Both the position numbers and the translations under genes were made by a program. From NCBI RefSeq assembly GCF_004664715.2, contig NC_051071.1:30320161-30384160 (forward strand): a DNA stretch of 64,000 nucleotides, given 5' to 3'. The DNA comes from Peromyscus leucopus (lineage: Eukaryota; Chordata; Mammalia; Rodentia; Cricetidae). Shown here piece after piece: positions 11,640-23,596 of the stretch. Each line of letters begins with the position of its first letter. Positions within the stretch are counted from its first letter, which is position 1. The notes below the pieces were generated by a model. The model was not told the origin of the DNA, did not search any database, and saw only the letters and a program-made list of their open reading frames with translations.

Positions 11640-12675
11640 TTACAGTTTAGATCTCAAATGTGCCCTTAAAGTCCATGTCCTACATGAAGTGGTCTCCAGT
11701 GCCCCAGTGTTCACAGGTAATTGGATAATGCCAGCATTGACTCATTCATGATAGATTCATAGCTAAGCGAACTGTTAGGAACTTCTGCATACATCTTTGC
11801 AAAGGTCCCTGAACTACTGGACACTGTAGAAGTGTGCCTTCATTGGAAGAAGTAGGTCACTGGAGGAGTACACTTGAAGGGGTTATCCTGTCCTTCCCCC
11901 TCACTCCTCTCTCTCTCTCTTTTTATCCTTCTCAATTTTCTCTCTCCTCCTGTCCTCCCTTTCTGCATTCCTGCTCCTTAACTCTGTCTTTATCTTCCTC
12001 CCTGTCTTAGTTAGGGCTTTATTGCTGTGAAGAGACACCATGACCACAGCAACTCTTATAAAGGAAAACATTTATTTAGGGTTGGCTTACAGTTTCAGAG
12101 GTTTAGTCTATTATTATCATGGCGAGAAGAATGGCAGCATGCAGGCAGACATGGTGCTGGAGAAGGAGCTGAAAGTTCTACATCTGGATCTATAGATCTA
12201 GGAAGAGAAAGCCACTGGCCCTGGATTGAGCATATACGAGACCTCAAAGCCTACCTCCACAGTGACACACTTCCTCCAACAAGGTCACACCTGTGCCAAT
12301 AAGGCATACCTCCTAGTAGTGCCACTCCCTATGGGCCAACTATTCAAAGACATGAGTTTATGGGGGCCATAGCTATTCAAACCACCACACTCCCTTTCAT
12401 GTTTCTTTCTCTCCTCTCTCCCCTGCCTCCACTCCCTCCCTCCTTCCCTACCTCCTTTTCTATCTCCATCCTGGTTACCACAATGCTACACCATATACTT
12501 TTGCCACATGATGGATGTTCAGCCTCATCACAGACAGAAACAGCAAAGCAAGTGACCATGGACTGACTGGCACCTCCACAATCTTAAGACAACATAAATC
12601 TTTCTTACTGTTAGTTGATCTTTGCAAATATTTTGTCCCAAGAATGGAAAGCTGGTTAACAAAGCAGAAACCGTA
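11640..12675 (+). mobile_element. Rodent MT/MaLR-family LTR, split by a younger LTR
   Basis: The left part is 11,640 to about 12,002 ('gtgccccagtgttcacag', 'gtaggtcactggaggag', then TC-rich text). The right part is about 12,390-12,675 ('accacaatgctacaccata', 'ccatggactgactggcacc', 'aacataaatctttc'). Together they make one plus-strand LTR of the MT type, and a minus-strand MTD LTR interrupts them. The element must therefore be older than MTD activity. The exact subfamily is uncertain. Confidence 0.55.
12003..12389 (-). mobile_element. MTD solo LTR (ERVL-MaLR), antisense
   Basis: It begins 'tgtcttagttagggctttat' and passes 'gaagagacaccatgaccac', 'aaggaaaacatttatttagg', 'tggcagcatgcaggcagac' and 'gacacacttcctccaacaag'. 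It ends 'ctattcaaaccaccaca'. This is the reverse complement of the rodent MTD LTR, with TG...CA ends. The 5-bp duplication CTCCC flanks it at 11,998-12,002 and 12,390-12,394, as expected for ERVL-class integration. Confidence 0.88.
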
Positions 12676-13178
12676 GCTATCCATCTTATCTGTCTGACAA
12701 ATGTTCAGACAGCTGTAGGGATGGATACAGTCCTAACTTCTTGAATTTACATTATGATGGGAAGAAAATTAACAAATCATTATTCGTAAGAGAGGGAGAT
12801 ACTTGATTCTGAGAACTCAAATAGAGGACTCCAAGGGACAGGGTGGTCTCTTTGAGTAGGATATCAAGAAATACTTCCAGTCATCTACATAAGTCAGGAA
12901 TATATGAGCCAGCATGTGCCTTTGCAAGGAAGAGCCTTACCAGCAAGTGTGTGGTTGAGGCCAAGTCCCCAAAGCAGGAACAGCATTGGGGCATGAGAAG
13001 AGCAAAAGTATCTTCCATGTGACTAACAACATAAAGGAGCTACTGGAGACATGGGAGGGCAGATTATGGAAGGTCTTATCCATCATAGCAGGGAGTTTGT
13101 CTCCTTTCTGAGCATAGTAAAGAGCCATCAGGGTTTTTGAAGAAGGAGTGTGTTCTAATACAGCTTTTGCGAAACTCT
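12676..13178. other. Unique sequence, nothing recognised
   Basis: No repeat, RNA or coding signal identified. Confidence 0.4.
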
Positions 13179-13324
13179 GGGATCTAGAGGGATGTCTCCA
13201 TGGGTAAGAGTGCTCACTGCTCTTTCAGAGGACTGGAGTTTGGCTCCAAGTAGTCCTTAGGGAGTTCAAAACCATCTGTAACTCTAACTTCAGGGTATCC
13301 AACACTCACTTCTGGCTTCCACAG

Positions 13325-13369
<45 letters not shown>

Positions 13370-13420
13370 TACATACATATATGCACACACATGCATATAT
13401 ACATACACACACTTTTAAAA
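13179..13420 (+). mobile_element. B3 SINE with expanded (CA)n tail
   Basis: 'gatctagagggatgtctcc', 'taagagtgctcactgctctt', 'cagaggactggagttt', 'accatctgtaactctaactt' and 'ctggcttccacaggtacaca' follow the B3 consensus order. The tail has become a (CA)n tract at about 13,326-13,365, then CATA units and an imperfect CA stretch. Moderately diverged. Confidence 0.8.
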
Positions 13421-13869
13421 AGTTAACTCTTTCTGGCCGCTTTAGGGTAGGGGGTTAGAAAACAGAAAAATACCAGTAGGAGGGCATGACTAAGATGGTG
13501 AGCATACTAGATAGGATGGTCCCCTTGAGAGGAGAGAAGGACATGGCTGCCAGGATGGAGGTGGATCTGCCAGGATCAGCAATGGGCTAGGCATGAAGTG
13601 AGTGAGAACCAAGGCTGACTGGCATACAGTTTATTCATAGGTGAGTTCTCAGGGCCTTGCTTGGTCCTGACCCAATCAGCACCTGGCAATTGTGAGTTAG
13701 CTGATCCAGAAATACAAGGATAAATGAGTAGGGTGCTCCTGACAAGCATGGTCAGTAGAAAACATGCCACCCATTTCCTGAATACTAGCTAGACATTCTC
13801 TAGGGGACATTAGTGGAGAGGACAAGATATTAGGCAGGCAAAGTATAGCAACAGTGTGAGCCAAAGAGG
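13421..13869. other. Unique sequence, nothing recognised
   Basis: No repeat or coding signal identified. A minus-strand frame at 13,576-13,770 has no known domain. Confidence 0.4.
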
Positions 13870-13985
13870 CTTGAGTTTAAGACCTAGTTCTGACATTAGC
13901 TCTCTGGGCATTCTTGTATTATTTTGTGAGCCCGTATGAGCCTTAGTTTCTCTGCCTATAAAATGGAGTTAATTATACCAATTTA
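13870..13985 (+). mobile_element. MIR SINE
   Basis: 'ctagttctgacattagct', 'gccttagtttctctgccta' and 'taaaatggagttaatta' correspond to the core and 3' part of MIR. Confidence 0.7.
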
Positions 13986-14002
13986 TACACCTCCCTCTGC
14001 TT

Positions 14003-14085
14003 GCTGTGCTCTAGCTGTGTAATCATGGGCAAGCCAGGTGAGAATAATTCTGAGCCTCAATTTCTTGTCCCATATAATGGAACCA
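14003..14085 (+). mobile_element. Second MIR SINE fragment
   Basis: 'tctagctgtgtaatcatggg', 'caagccaggtgagaa' and 'gagcctcaatttcttgtccc' repeat the MIR core about 100 bp after the previous one in the same orientation. It is either an independent MIR or an ancient local duplication. Confidence 0.6.
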
Positions 14086-15221
14086 CTTGAAACCAAACAA
14101 ATCACTGTGCTTACCTAGAGCCAAAAGTCCATTTTCAGAGGCCTAAGTGTCCACCATCTGAGTGCCAAGCTCACACATGTGCATGGCCATGTTCCATCGA
14201 TGTCTACAAAAAAAATGAAGAGAAATGACTTAAAGATACCAGCAAAAAGAGACTGGAGATGCCCAGATGGTCTTTCTACACAGGCAGTATGGGGGGAAGC
14301 CCTGCATTATGGGTGCTGTGGTCCTAATTGAGGATGACAGCTAGATAAATGTACTTACAGATGCAAAACCCAGAGCTTTCTGGTTTGCACCTGATCCTGT
14401 TCTAAATCCCCCACACCTGAGGCCCACTGGGTAGGCCAGCAAGCGGGGAAGAAGGAACGTGAGAATATTCAGGACCAAAGGACCAGATATAAATCCCAGA
14501 GAGACTGCCTTTCTTAAGCCTAGGGAATACCAGTCAATTTATACCTCATCATCTCACCCTGCCGGTCTGGTTAAAGGTTTGACCTGTGCCTCCTCTCCCT
14601 TTCCAAAATCTTGTCCTGTTCCCTCTTAACTTGATTTACTCTATTGCTCCAGCTGCTGACTTTGGCAGCTTTTCCAGCTCTCCACCGACCACTGAGCATG
14701 GGCACCATCCTGAATGACTTCCACTGGGCCACGAGGCGAGGGTTCCCACTAAAAGCTCCAGAGAGTGCCCGCTCTTATAAATGGCCCTGGAAAAACACGC
14801 TGCCCCCAGCCCCACATCTTCTCACTTTCAACACCCAGGCACACTTTGGGGCACAGCATGAAAGGCTGGGCTAAAGGGGACTTGCATTTTTACACTGTAT
14901 TTGAATTAGCTGTTTTATCTGGATGTGGACCTGAACAGGGAAATGAGGGGGAGAGAGAGGGGCTTTATGAACTCAAAACCAGAATAGACCATTTAAGCTG
15001 GGCTGAGTGAAGTCACTGAATGTGCCCTGGAAAATACTTTCAAGGCATATTATAAATTTTGCACCCAAAAAACTGCCTTGGCCAAATTGAACGAGCAGCT
15101 TTCAGATACTCAAATCCTCCTTTTTTCCTGAGATTTTCCTGACAGTGTAGGGACTTGAGAAAACATAAGAATGTGTCCTGAAAAGCTACGTGAACATGTA
15201 AAAACTCACATTCTCTACAAA

Positions 15222-15222
<1 letters not shown>
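14086..15222. other. Unique sequence, no gene seen
   Basis: Overlapping plus-strand frames at 14,644-15,010 show no known domain and lie in different phases. Nothing else is recognised. Confidence 0.4.
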
Positions 15223-15263
<41 letters not shown>

Positions 15264-15281
15264 ACGCACACGCACACACAC
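15223..15281. repeat. (CA)n microsatellite with CGCACA variants
   Basis: A pure CA run is followed by four CG-bearing units (cacgcacacg...). Frames of 94-123 codons through the tract encode Thr-His or Val-Cys repeats and are artefacts. Confidence 0.97.
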
Positions 15282-16368
15282 TTCTATCTGCTGAAGTCTT
15301 CCCTCAGTAATAAGGTGGACTTGTTTCCACCTCCCATATGGCTGTCCCTGTCTCCATGTCCCTCCTCCCACATAGTTCTTTCCATCTTGGCTAAGCCTGC
15401 TGGACCATCCCACAGGAGTAGCCTGGCCTTTGCACTTGCTAGCTACATAATCTTTATCGAACAGTTGAAACTTCCTACACTCAGCTGTCTGTACTATAAA
15501 GTACAAGTAATATTTCTCTCTTACAGGTATATGAAAATATAAAATGAATTTAAAGCTCTTAGGACTGTGGTCAGTAAGTTCTAGGTGTTGGGAGTGAAAG
15601 TTGGTGGTGTGTGGTTTTGCCTAGTCATATAAATTTATGGAATTGCAGTTTTTTTCAATTGTATCACAAGCTTCTTAACACAAAATATACATGGAGATAG
15701 ATATAGATTCATATAGTCAACTCTCATATACCTTACTATCCTATATACGGGCTCACATATAAGTCCAGATAGTTGGCACTCATTTATCTTACTATCCTTG
15801 CCAGAAATGATCCACACACACATGTGCCAGGCACTGTGTTTGTTGTTTTAAATGTTTGTGATGTTCAAGTTCATGTATCCAGCATGGTTAGCCCAATGTA
15901 CACATCAATCAATAAAACACCAGTCTAGACATTCTGTAAACGTGATTTTCCACTACAGCCAGCTGCTTTTTATGAAAAGGAAGTTATGAAAACTAATACT
16001 GACTTTGTTGATTGAAAGGTCTTCAAAGTAGAGCTGAGATTTCCCAGAAACAACTCCAGCAATTGACTGTGGTATCCTCTCCTGCCCACAATGTCCAGCA
16101 TGTCTTGCCTGATGACCACCCCTGGAATTTTAGGCTTGGCTAGCTAAACTTACAACATTGCAAGTCAATTCTTCTCTTTGCAATGAGTGTCTATCTCTTT
16201 CTCTCAGTATTTGTATATGTATATTCCACATAATACATATATAGTATTGACTTATGCATGATATATACGTGATGTATGCAGGCATCTCTGCTGGTTAGGT
16301 TTCTAAAATTAGTGGAACCTAATAATGTTATTATGTTATTTTAGCATGGTTATAAAATAGTATACATG
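15282..16368. other. Unique, AT-rich in its second half, no gene seen
   Basis: TATA-rich text at about 16,205-16,275 ('acatatatagtattgactta') is low-complexity sequence without other promoter features. Nothing else is recognised. Confidence 0.4.
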
Positions 16369-16835
16369 TGATGGTTAATATTATGTGACTATTAACTTTA
16401 TGTAGCTTGATCTCACTGTCATATATGTGGTCACACATTATTCAAGACATGGTAAGAGAGGGTGTTTTTGGAAGAAATTAACATTTAAATCAGTAGACAC
16501 TAACTCGAGTGTCTCCAATGTAGAAGGGCTTCATCTAACCAGTTGAAGGGCTGAATATCACGAAATACTGACCTCAAGAGTTCTTAAATCAATGGGAATT
16601 TTGCTGCATTTGGGCTTTTTACTACAACATGAGCTATTTCCTGGGTCTCCAGTATGATAGTCTTTAGTCTTTAACCTCACAATTAGCTTTTTTTTCTTAA
16701 TCTTCAGCTACCTACCTAGCATCTGCCATGAAGAACTTGGATTTTCCAATCTTCAGAGTTGCATGGGGAAATTACTTAAAATAAACATTTTCCCTTCCCA
16801 TCATCTTGGTTCTGCTTCCCCACAGAACCCTAACC
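16369..16835 (+). mobile_element. MLT2-type LTR remnant (ERVL)
   Basis: 'tgatggttaatattatgtga', 'cacacattattcaagac', 'gggtgtttttggaagaaat' and 'taacatttaaatcagtagac' match the MLT2 LTR in order. Further matches are 'cttcatctaaccagttgaag', 'tcctgggtctccagtatga' and finally 'ccccacagaaccctaac'. Ancient solo LTR in plus orientation. Confidence 0.75.
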
Positions 16836-18438
16836 TCCACACAGTATTCAAACAGATTTGCTGTTGAGTGTTGCTAACACAACAGTAGCTCTTTGTATTT
16901 TTTACTAGCACGGACATTGATATCAATGATAGTGCAGGATCATTTCACATCAGTCTTTGAATAATTAAATCAGGATTAGGGTTATATGTCCTCACCTGAG
17001 CTAATAACAGCTGAAGACCCCAAGGTTCACACCTAGAAATCATTTAATGAATTTGGGAGGGTGGAAAATTTGAGTATAGTGGAGGACATACAAAGTCCAG
17101 TTTCCTTGCATCATGGAAAATTGAAGGAGACAGACACTTCAGGGACTTCCTTTCCAACAGAGCATGTTCACAAGTGCAAAGCAAGCCCATTAAAACAGTC
17201 TCCACTGGAGCAAACAGAAGTCCGTGAAGCAGGTACACAAGAGAGTCATCACCCACATGCTGAAGGTCAGGTTTTAAAAGGATAAATGCTCCAGCAGGGA
17301 ACATCTGAAATGCAGAGGTTACAGAGGGGCCTTTTGGTAGGTAGACAGTGATGACCAGCTTGAAGTATGGCTGTGTTCATTCATTAGCAACAAACAGCCA
17401 TAGGAGGCCCCTCCTGTGATAACACAGGGAAGGACACTGTTCGCCTTCATTTTCTTAGTTTGCCTTCTTGAGTCAGAAACTTCCCCTTTATGTCAACAAA
17501 GTTTATGAGAATATTTAATATATTATACACCATCTGAAGACCCAAGAGAAAACACCAAGATGAATTTTTCCATGAAATAACTAGATCCCAGCTATCAAAT
17601 TAAATTGAATATGCTGTGTATAGACAAATAAATCATCTTATGATTAATTATGACCTTGGTCCCTGTCCCTCCTGCATGGAAGGACAGTTGGGAAAGAGCA
17701 AGCTGTTGGCTCTGGTTGTGTATTAGGCCTGTGATTTTTTTTTTTCTTCTCTGATCACAAAATGGGCTGGGCTTCTTCAAACTCAGTTCCTAAGAGTGAT
17801 TGTTTCAAGAGCATGAGTTGCTCTGCTCCTATTTCTTTATCTGGAGGACATACAATTTTTGAGGAATCAGTGGTTTTAGATCAAGACTGTCAGCCGCCAA
17901 ACATTATCTAAGCTTAGCATTGCAAGACAAAACAAAATGCAAATCAGAAAACAGTAATTAGCTGTATTCTATTCCCTATGAAAAAGGGAGCCAGGCATCT
18001 AGAACAGTGATCCGTTGTTTGCTGGAAGGCTAATTTAACTGAACATTCTATATTTACCTGGGAACACTCTGGAGTGCTTCTACTTGGTCTCTGCTGGTCT
18101 TCCAGTTACTCCATTCTAATAGTTGCCCTACACACTTACGCACATTCACACACATCCCAAGCTCTTTGTTCTCCTGACTTCTTTCTGCATTTTCAGGTGG
18201 ACTGCATCTACCATTAGCACCCATAATCACTCATTTCTGTGAGACAGGGAATCTAAGCGATGCTTAGTGTTTTGTTGCAGTAAATACTCAGAAAGCAACA
18301 TAGTGTCTTTGTATGCTTCCTTCTTCCTCCAAGATCAGCTATGTCCTCATGCTCCCCTACCTCAAGGGTCAGACACAATTCAAAAATGCTTGCAGATGCT
18401 GAGGTCCTGTCTGGCTTGGGTGAAAGTCCTTATTTCAC
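16836..18438. other. Unique sequence, no gene seen
   Basis: Overlapping frames on opposite strands at 17,044-17,304 shadow each other and have no known domain. No repeat family recognised. Confidence 0.4.
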
Positions 18439-18766
18439 TGTGATGGTTATCAGTGACTGTCAATTTGACAGGCTCTAGGCATGACTGTGAGGGAGTATCT
18501 AGGTTAGGTTAACTGCGGTCAGACTCAGCACCTTAACTGTGGATCATCCCATGGGCTGGCATCCTGGAGCAGACAAATAGGGAGCTGAGCACCAGCATCC
18601 ATTACTCTCCACTTCCTGGCTGGAGATGCAATGCCGCAGACTTCTATCACCATGACTTCCCCACCGAGAAGGCCTGTGCCTGCAAACTGAGAGCAAAACT
18701 AAGCCCCTTCTCCTTGCTCTGCTTTTGCCGAGTACTCGTCACAGCAATGAGGAAGTACCCAATACA
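18439..18766 (+). mobile_element. Rodent ERVL/MaLR-type solo LTR
   Basis: It starts 'tgtgatggttatcagtgac', passes 'gactgtgagggagtatctag', 'gctgagcaccagcatccat' and 'tgcctgcaaactgagagc', and ends 'gtcacagcaatgaggaagt'. The TG start, the 'cacagcaatgag' block and the 'aataca' end are typical of rodent MaLR-like LTRs. I cannot fix the subfamily. Confidence 0.65.
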
Positions 18767-19689
18767 GGGACCAGAATTTGTCATTTCCCTGCAACCGAAT
18801 ATGTGCTTTGGAAAGGGGTGAGATGATGTTTAAACTGTGAGACAGAGTGACCATGTGTCCCCCAAAACTGAAGAGGAACTATTCAAGATGCCTCCTGAGC
18901 CATTTCCCTGCTTTAGCTATTACTCATCTGTAAAATAGCAACTTCAGTCCAGAATCTTCTTGTGGTTTCTGCACATAGCAAATCAAAGTAGAGTGTGACC
19001 GTCCCCCATTCCCCTTGCCTCATAGCAGCCTTGACTCTCCCCAGCACACAGCCAGCATTCTGTTTCTGCTTCTCTGTTCAGCCATTTCCTACTGACTAGA
19101 AGTCTCTTCTTCCAGAAACTTCCCTGGATAGTTATTCTACTTCTCAGCAGAATTTGAAGGTCATGTTGGCCTCCCCCCCCCCCCGCCCCTTCTCCACTTT
19201 GCTTTTGTTCTAGCATGAAATCCTTCTAAATTTTTATGAAATCCACTTGTTTATTATATGTCATCATGTCATCTCGAGTCCCTGTCATGACCCATCCTGA
19301 GAGTAACAGTTTTGGGCTTACACTTGGCATTCCATTAACATGGAAGGAGGGAGAAGCCCAGAGATCTGAAGAGTAATGAGAATTTCCCAACCTCCATGAG
19401 GCTACAGGCCTGTGTGAGGATGTATCTAGGTCTTAAGTAGAGCTTGGCTGACTCCTATGCTTAGGTGGGACACTGACTCAGTAGAGCCAAGGGCCATGTG
19501 GCTCTCTAGAGGTAATCACGGCATACACCAGGTCTCCAATACTGTGCCCTCCAGAGATGGCACCTAAAGTGTTCTGAAACTCTAGGGAAGAGTAAACAGA
19601 GACCCCCCCAATGACTGAGTAGACCTGAATTCCCAATCAGAATATAAGATGGAGTCTTAGGGCAAATTATGATTAAGTTATAGAAACTA
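18767..19689. other. Unique sequence with a poly-C tract
   Basis: A run of 12 C at 19,173-19,184 followed by GCCCC is the only notable feature. A 77-codon minus-strand frame over it has a poly-Gly segment and is not supported. Confidence 0.45.
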
Positions 19690-20552
19690 GAGGTCAGTAT
19701 TTCTTTTTTAAACAGTTTCCCCTCCTCCTACTCCTTCCAGTTCCTCCCCACCTCTCCTCTCACCCACACCCTTTCTGAAATTTCTAGGAAAACAAACAGG
19801 CATTTAAGGAATAATAACAATATAATAAGATAAATCAAAAACAAATCAGTATATGACAAAATGATCAAACACACATTCACATTCAGAGGAAGCCCATAAA
19901 AAACCAAAACCAGAAGCCATAATATTTGTGCAAAGGACCTGGAAGGTTTAAAAGGTGGGGGAGAGCTGACTTAACACTGGACAATGAAACAAAGAACTTC
20001 CAAAGATGCTGAGTTCCCTTGTGCTGATCATCTACTGCTGGGCATGGGGCCTACACTTAAGAGTAGTTGTTTCCCCCAGTGAGACTCCCTTGGAGAAAAC
20101 TAATCATTTGCAAGTGGCTACCAATTAGAAATAGCTTCTGGGTTAGTAATGGAAGAATGTGTCCACTTCTCCTTTTAGCTCTGATAGAGACCCATGCAGG
20201 CCCTGAGCATGCTGCCGCAGTGCCTGTGAGTTCAGATGTGCACCAGCCCTGTTATATCTAGAAGACCTTGACTCCTTAGTGTCCTCCATCCCCTTTGGTT
20301 CTTACAGTCTTTCTGTCTCCTCTTACTTCTAATTCACTGAGCCTTAAGGACAGGGATTTTATGGAGTCCTCTTTAGGGCTGAGTCTTCCAAGTTCTCTCT
20401 CATTTTTTGTATATTAACTGGCTGTGGGTCTCTGCATTTGTTCCTATTTTCTACAAGAGGAAGTTTCTGTGATGATGGCTAATCAAACGCTTTCCTATGA
20501 GTACAGCAGAATGTTGTTAGGAATCATTTTAATGCTATGTTCCTCTAGCTGC
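19690..20552 (-). mobile_element. Lx-type L1 3' UTR, minus strand (first part of composite)
   Basis: The minus-strand text is the reverse complement of the Lx 3' UTR. Markers are 'ttggagaaaactaatcattt', 'gcaggccctgagcatgctgc', 'agatgtgcaccagccctgtt' and 'gtgatgatggctaatcaaa'. The 3' end at about 19,690-19,760 is T/C-rich. It continues beyond the interrupting hAT element and LTRs into ORF2 at 21,800-23,590, so this is the 3' end of one long minus-strand L1. Confidence 0.8.
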
Positions 20553-20777
20553 TAGTGGTTTTCAACCTTCCTAATGCTATGACCCTTTAATATAGTTCCT
20601 CATGTTGTGGTAACCCCAACCATAAAATTATTTTTATTGCTACTTCATAACTGTAATTTTACTACTGCTGTGAATCATTATGTAAACACATGATATGCTG
20701 GATATCTGGCATGTGACCCCTGTGAAAGGGTCATTAGACTCTCAAAGGGGTCATGACTCACAGGTTGAGAACTACTA
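20553..20777. mobile_element. URR1-like hAT-Charlie MITE
   Basis: A 225-bp non-coding element with terminal inverted repeats: 'tagtggttttcaacct' at the left matches the reverse complement of 'aggttgagaactacta' at the right at 14 of 16 positions. Internal text 'gttcctcatgttgtggtaac', 'ataactgtaattttactact' and 'cccctgtgaaagggtcatta' is typical of the rodent URR1 family. It sits inside the L1 3' UTR, so it inserted after the L1. The 8-bp duplication expected for hAT is not clear. Confidence 0.85.
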
Positions 20778-20778
20778 G

Positions 20779-20987
20779 ATACTAGCAGAATAGCAGTATT
20801 TTGTTTTTGCCCAAGTCCCTGGCCTATCTAATCTCAAGTTCTTGACCACCCAAGCAATCCTGGGTATGGATTCTATCTTATGGAGTGGGCTTTAACTCAA
20901 ATCAAATAGTGGTCAGTTATTCTCCCAAGCTTTGTACCACGGTTGCACCAGCATATATTGTAAGCAGTTACTCTTGTAAATCCACCA
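20779..20987 (-). mobile_element. Lx-type L1 3' UTR, continued
   Basis: 'ccaagtccctggcctatcta', 'atggagtgggctttaactc' and 'ggttgcaccagcatatattg' continue the antisense L1 after the MITE. Confidence 0.65.
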
Positions 20988-21103
20988 GTGGACTAAGCCT
21001 CTGAAACTGTAAGCAAGCCTCCAATTAAATGTTTTATTTTATAAGAGTAAAAGTTGCCTTGGTCATGGTGTCTCTTCACAGCAAGAGAAGAGTGAATAAG
21101 ACA
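20988..21103 (+). mobile_element. MTD LTR 3' fragment
   Basis: 'ggactaagcctctgaaactg', 'cctccaattaaatgtttta', 'gttgccttggtcatggtgtc' and 'tcttcacagcaagagaag' are the 3' third of MTD in plus orientation. The 5' two thirds are missing, so it was truncated by deletion or recombination. Confidence 0.8.
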
Positions 21104-21462
21104 GTATCTTCCAGTACAGTGAATACTAACTTGTCCACAGAGGAGAAGGCTCTAAAGAGGCACCAGCTTGATTTCTACAAGTTCAAGGAATTATGTAGGT
21201 GTTGTCTTCAGCAACAGGGCCTAACTGTCAGTTTGTGGAGCTTCACCAATGGCCTTGGCAAAACACTTTGGGGGTTCCCCTGAGATAGATCTCTTTGGTC
21301 AAGAACCTGATTAGATGTAACCCATTCCCAGTACTGGAAGCTTCATTTGGTGATGAGAGATGTTCATTTGGGTCTCTGTCTTCCTGATTATTTGGTGATT
21401 TTATTTAGATTGCTTTCATATATGTACATATTATAAGAAGTTTCTTGTTGCAAGATATTTGA
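21104..21462 (-). mobile_element. Lx-type L1 3' region, continued
   Basis: 'gcaacagggcctaactgtca', 'gctttcatatatgtacata' and 'tttcttgttgcaagata' resemble the antisense Lx 3' UTR close to ORF2. An 84-codon plus-strand frame here (21,029-21,283) has no independent support. Confidence 0.55.
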
Positions 21463-21798
21463 TTACACTGTAAAGATATGTCACTGTGATTGGTTTAATA
21501 AAAAGCTAAATGGCCAATGGCTAGACAGGAGGTATGTATAGCAAGAACTTCTGGACAGAGAGAGCTCTGGGAAGAAGAAAGGTAGAGTGTCGCCAGACAA
21601 ATGGAAAGGAAGCAGGATGGGAATTACAGCATAAAGGTAATGAAGCCACATAAAAGAATGAAGATTAAAAGATGTGGGTTAATTTATGTTATAAGAGCTG
21701 GTGGGATGAGCCTAAGCTATAGGCCAAGCTTTTATAATTAATAATAAGTCTCTGTGCCATTTTTTGTGAGATAGCAGCCCAAAAATAATCTGTCTACA
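21463..21798 (+). mobile_element. mys/MYSERV-type solo LTR
   Basis: 'ctgtaaagatatgtcactg', 'attggtttaataaaaagct', 'aatggccaatggctagaca', 'gatgtgggttaatttatgtt' and 'aataagtctctgtgccattt' follow the layout of class II (ERVK-like) mys-related LTRs of cricetid rodents. It is much more diverged from the LTR pair at 29.5/32.0 kb than those are from each other. It interrupts the minus-strand L1. Confidence 0.6.
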
Positions 21799-23590
21799 GC
21801 TTCAACTGTATCAGGCTTCTATACTACCTCTCAAATGGCTCTTAATTTTAACTGTCTCTCCCTATATACTCTCTCTTGCCTCCCTTCCCCACCTTATTTG
21901 TTCCTCACATCCCAGTCCTTTCTCATCCATCCATAAATATCTATTCTATTTCCCAGTCCTAGGAAGATACAACGTTAGAGAAAGACACTAGTCCCTTACT
22001 CTCCACCTAGCCTCTGTGGTAATACGGACTGTGGCTTGCTTTTATCAATGACTTAACAGCTACCATCTACATATAAGCAAATATATACCATATTTGTCTT
22101 TCTGGGTCTGAGTTTTACCACTCAGGATAATATTTTTCTAATTCCATTCATCTACCTGTGATTTTATTTTTTTTTATTTTTTAAGAGCTAAGTAATACCC
22201 CACTGTGTAAATGTACCACATTTTCTTTATCCATTCATCCACTGACAGATATCTATAGTGTTAATTTCTGGCTATTGTGAGCAGAACAGTAATGAACATG
22301 GTTGAGCAAGTGTCTCTATGGTATCTCTATGCATTCTATGGGTATATGTCTAAGAGTAGTATAGCTGGATCTTGAGGTATATTGATCCCTATCTTTCTGA
22401 TGAATTGCCACACTGATTTCCAAAGTGGTTGTGTAAGTTTGAAGTCCCACCAGCAATGGACTTGTTTTCCCCTTATTCCACACCATCAACAGCATAAGCA
22501 TTCACTTGTTTTCTCTATCTTAGTAATTCTGATTGATGTAAGATTAAATCTCAAAGAAGTTTTGATTTGCATTTCTCCGATGGCTAAAAATGGTGATCAT
22601 TTCCTTAAGTGAGTCTCGGTCATTTGAGTTTCTCCTTTGAGAATTCCCTGTTTAGATCTGTATACCATTTTTTTTGATCTGTATAACCATTTAATTGGGT
22701 TATTGTTTTCTTGATGTACAGCTTTTTTTTATTTTTCTATATATTTTGGGTATTAGCCCTCTATTGGATGAGTAGCTGGTAAAAATTTTCTCCCATTCTG
22801 TAGATTGCCAGTTGTCTAAGTGACGGTATCCTTTGTCATGCAGAAGCTTCTCAGTTTCATGAAGACCCATTGATTAATTGTTGATCTTAGTGCCTATGTT
22901 AATGATATTCTGTTCAGAAAGTCTTCTGCTGTGCCGATGAGTTCAAGGCTATTCCCCACTTTCTCATCTATCAGTATCAGGTACAATATATCTGAATTTA
23001 TGTTGATGTCTTTGATCCATTTGAAGCTGAGGTTTGTACAGTGTGATAAGTATGGATCTACCTGGATTCTTCTACATGCAGCCATCCAGTTTGGAAAGTA
23101 CTATTTGATGAAGATGCTGTCTTTTCCCAATGTGTATTTCTGGCTTCTTTATTTAAAAAAATTAGGTGTCCATAGATATGTGGACTTATTTCTGGATCTT
23201 CAATTTTTATTCTCTTGACTGACTTGTCTGTTTTTGTGCCAATACCATGCTGTTTTTATTAAATATAGCTTGGGTAGAACCTGAAGTCAGAGGTGGTGAT
23301 ACCTCCAGCAGTTCCTTTATCACTCAGGAGTATTTTAGCTATCTTGGGTTTTTTGTTTGTCTTGTTTTGTTTGATTTTGTTTGTATTTCTATATGAAGCT
23401 AAAAATTGTCCTTTAAAGATCTGTGAGGAATTTTGCTGAAATTTTGGTGGTGATTGCATTGAACCAGTAGGCTGCTTGTGGTAGATTAGCCATTTTACTA
23501 AATTAATCCTACTGCTCATGAGCATGTAAGATCTTTCCATCTTCTGATATCTTCTTCAATTTTTTTCTTCAATGTCTTAAATTTTCTTTT
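21799..23590 (-). mobile_element. L1 ORF2 3' half, decayed, minus strand
   Basis: Antisense text shows ORF2 from about the end of the reverse transcriptase domain to the stop. Markers are 'ccacattttctttatccatt', 'gcatttctccgatggctaaa' and 'agcttctcagtttcatgaag'. At the 5'-most point the minus strand encodes EDIRRWKDLTCS-like sequence near 23,530-23,570. Multiple stops and frameshifts are present. The segment precedes the 3' UTR at 19.7-21.5 kb in element orientation. Confidence 0.85.
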
Positions 23591-23596
23591 TCCAAT

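Noticed and set aside
13326..13420. CRISPR-like repeats in CA-rich DNA
   Set aside because: The spacing is that of a microsatellite in a SINE tail. There are no unique spacers, and the genome is eukaryotic.
16205..16275. TATA-rich stretch as a promoter or origin
   Set aside because: Low-complexity AT text without other signals.
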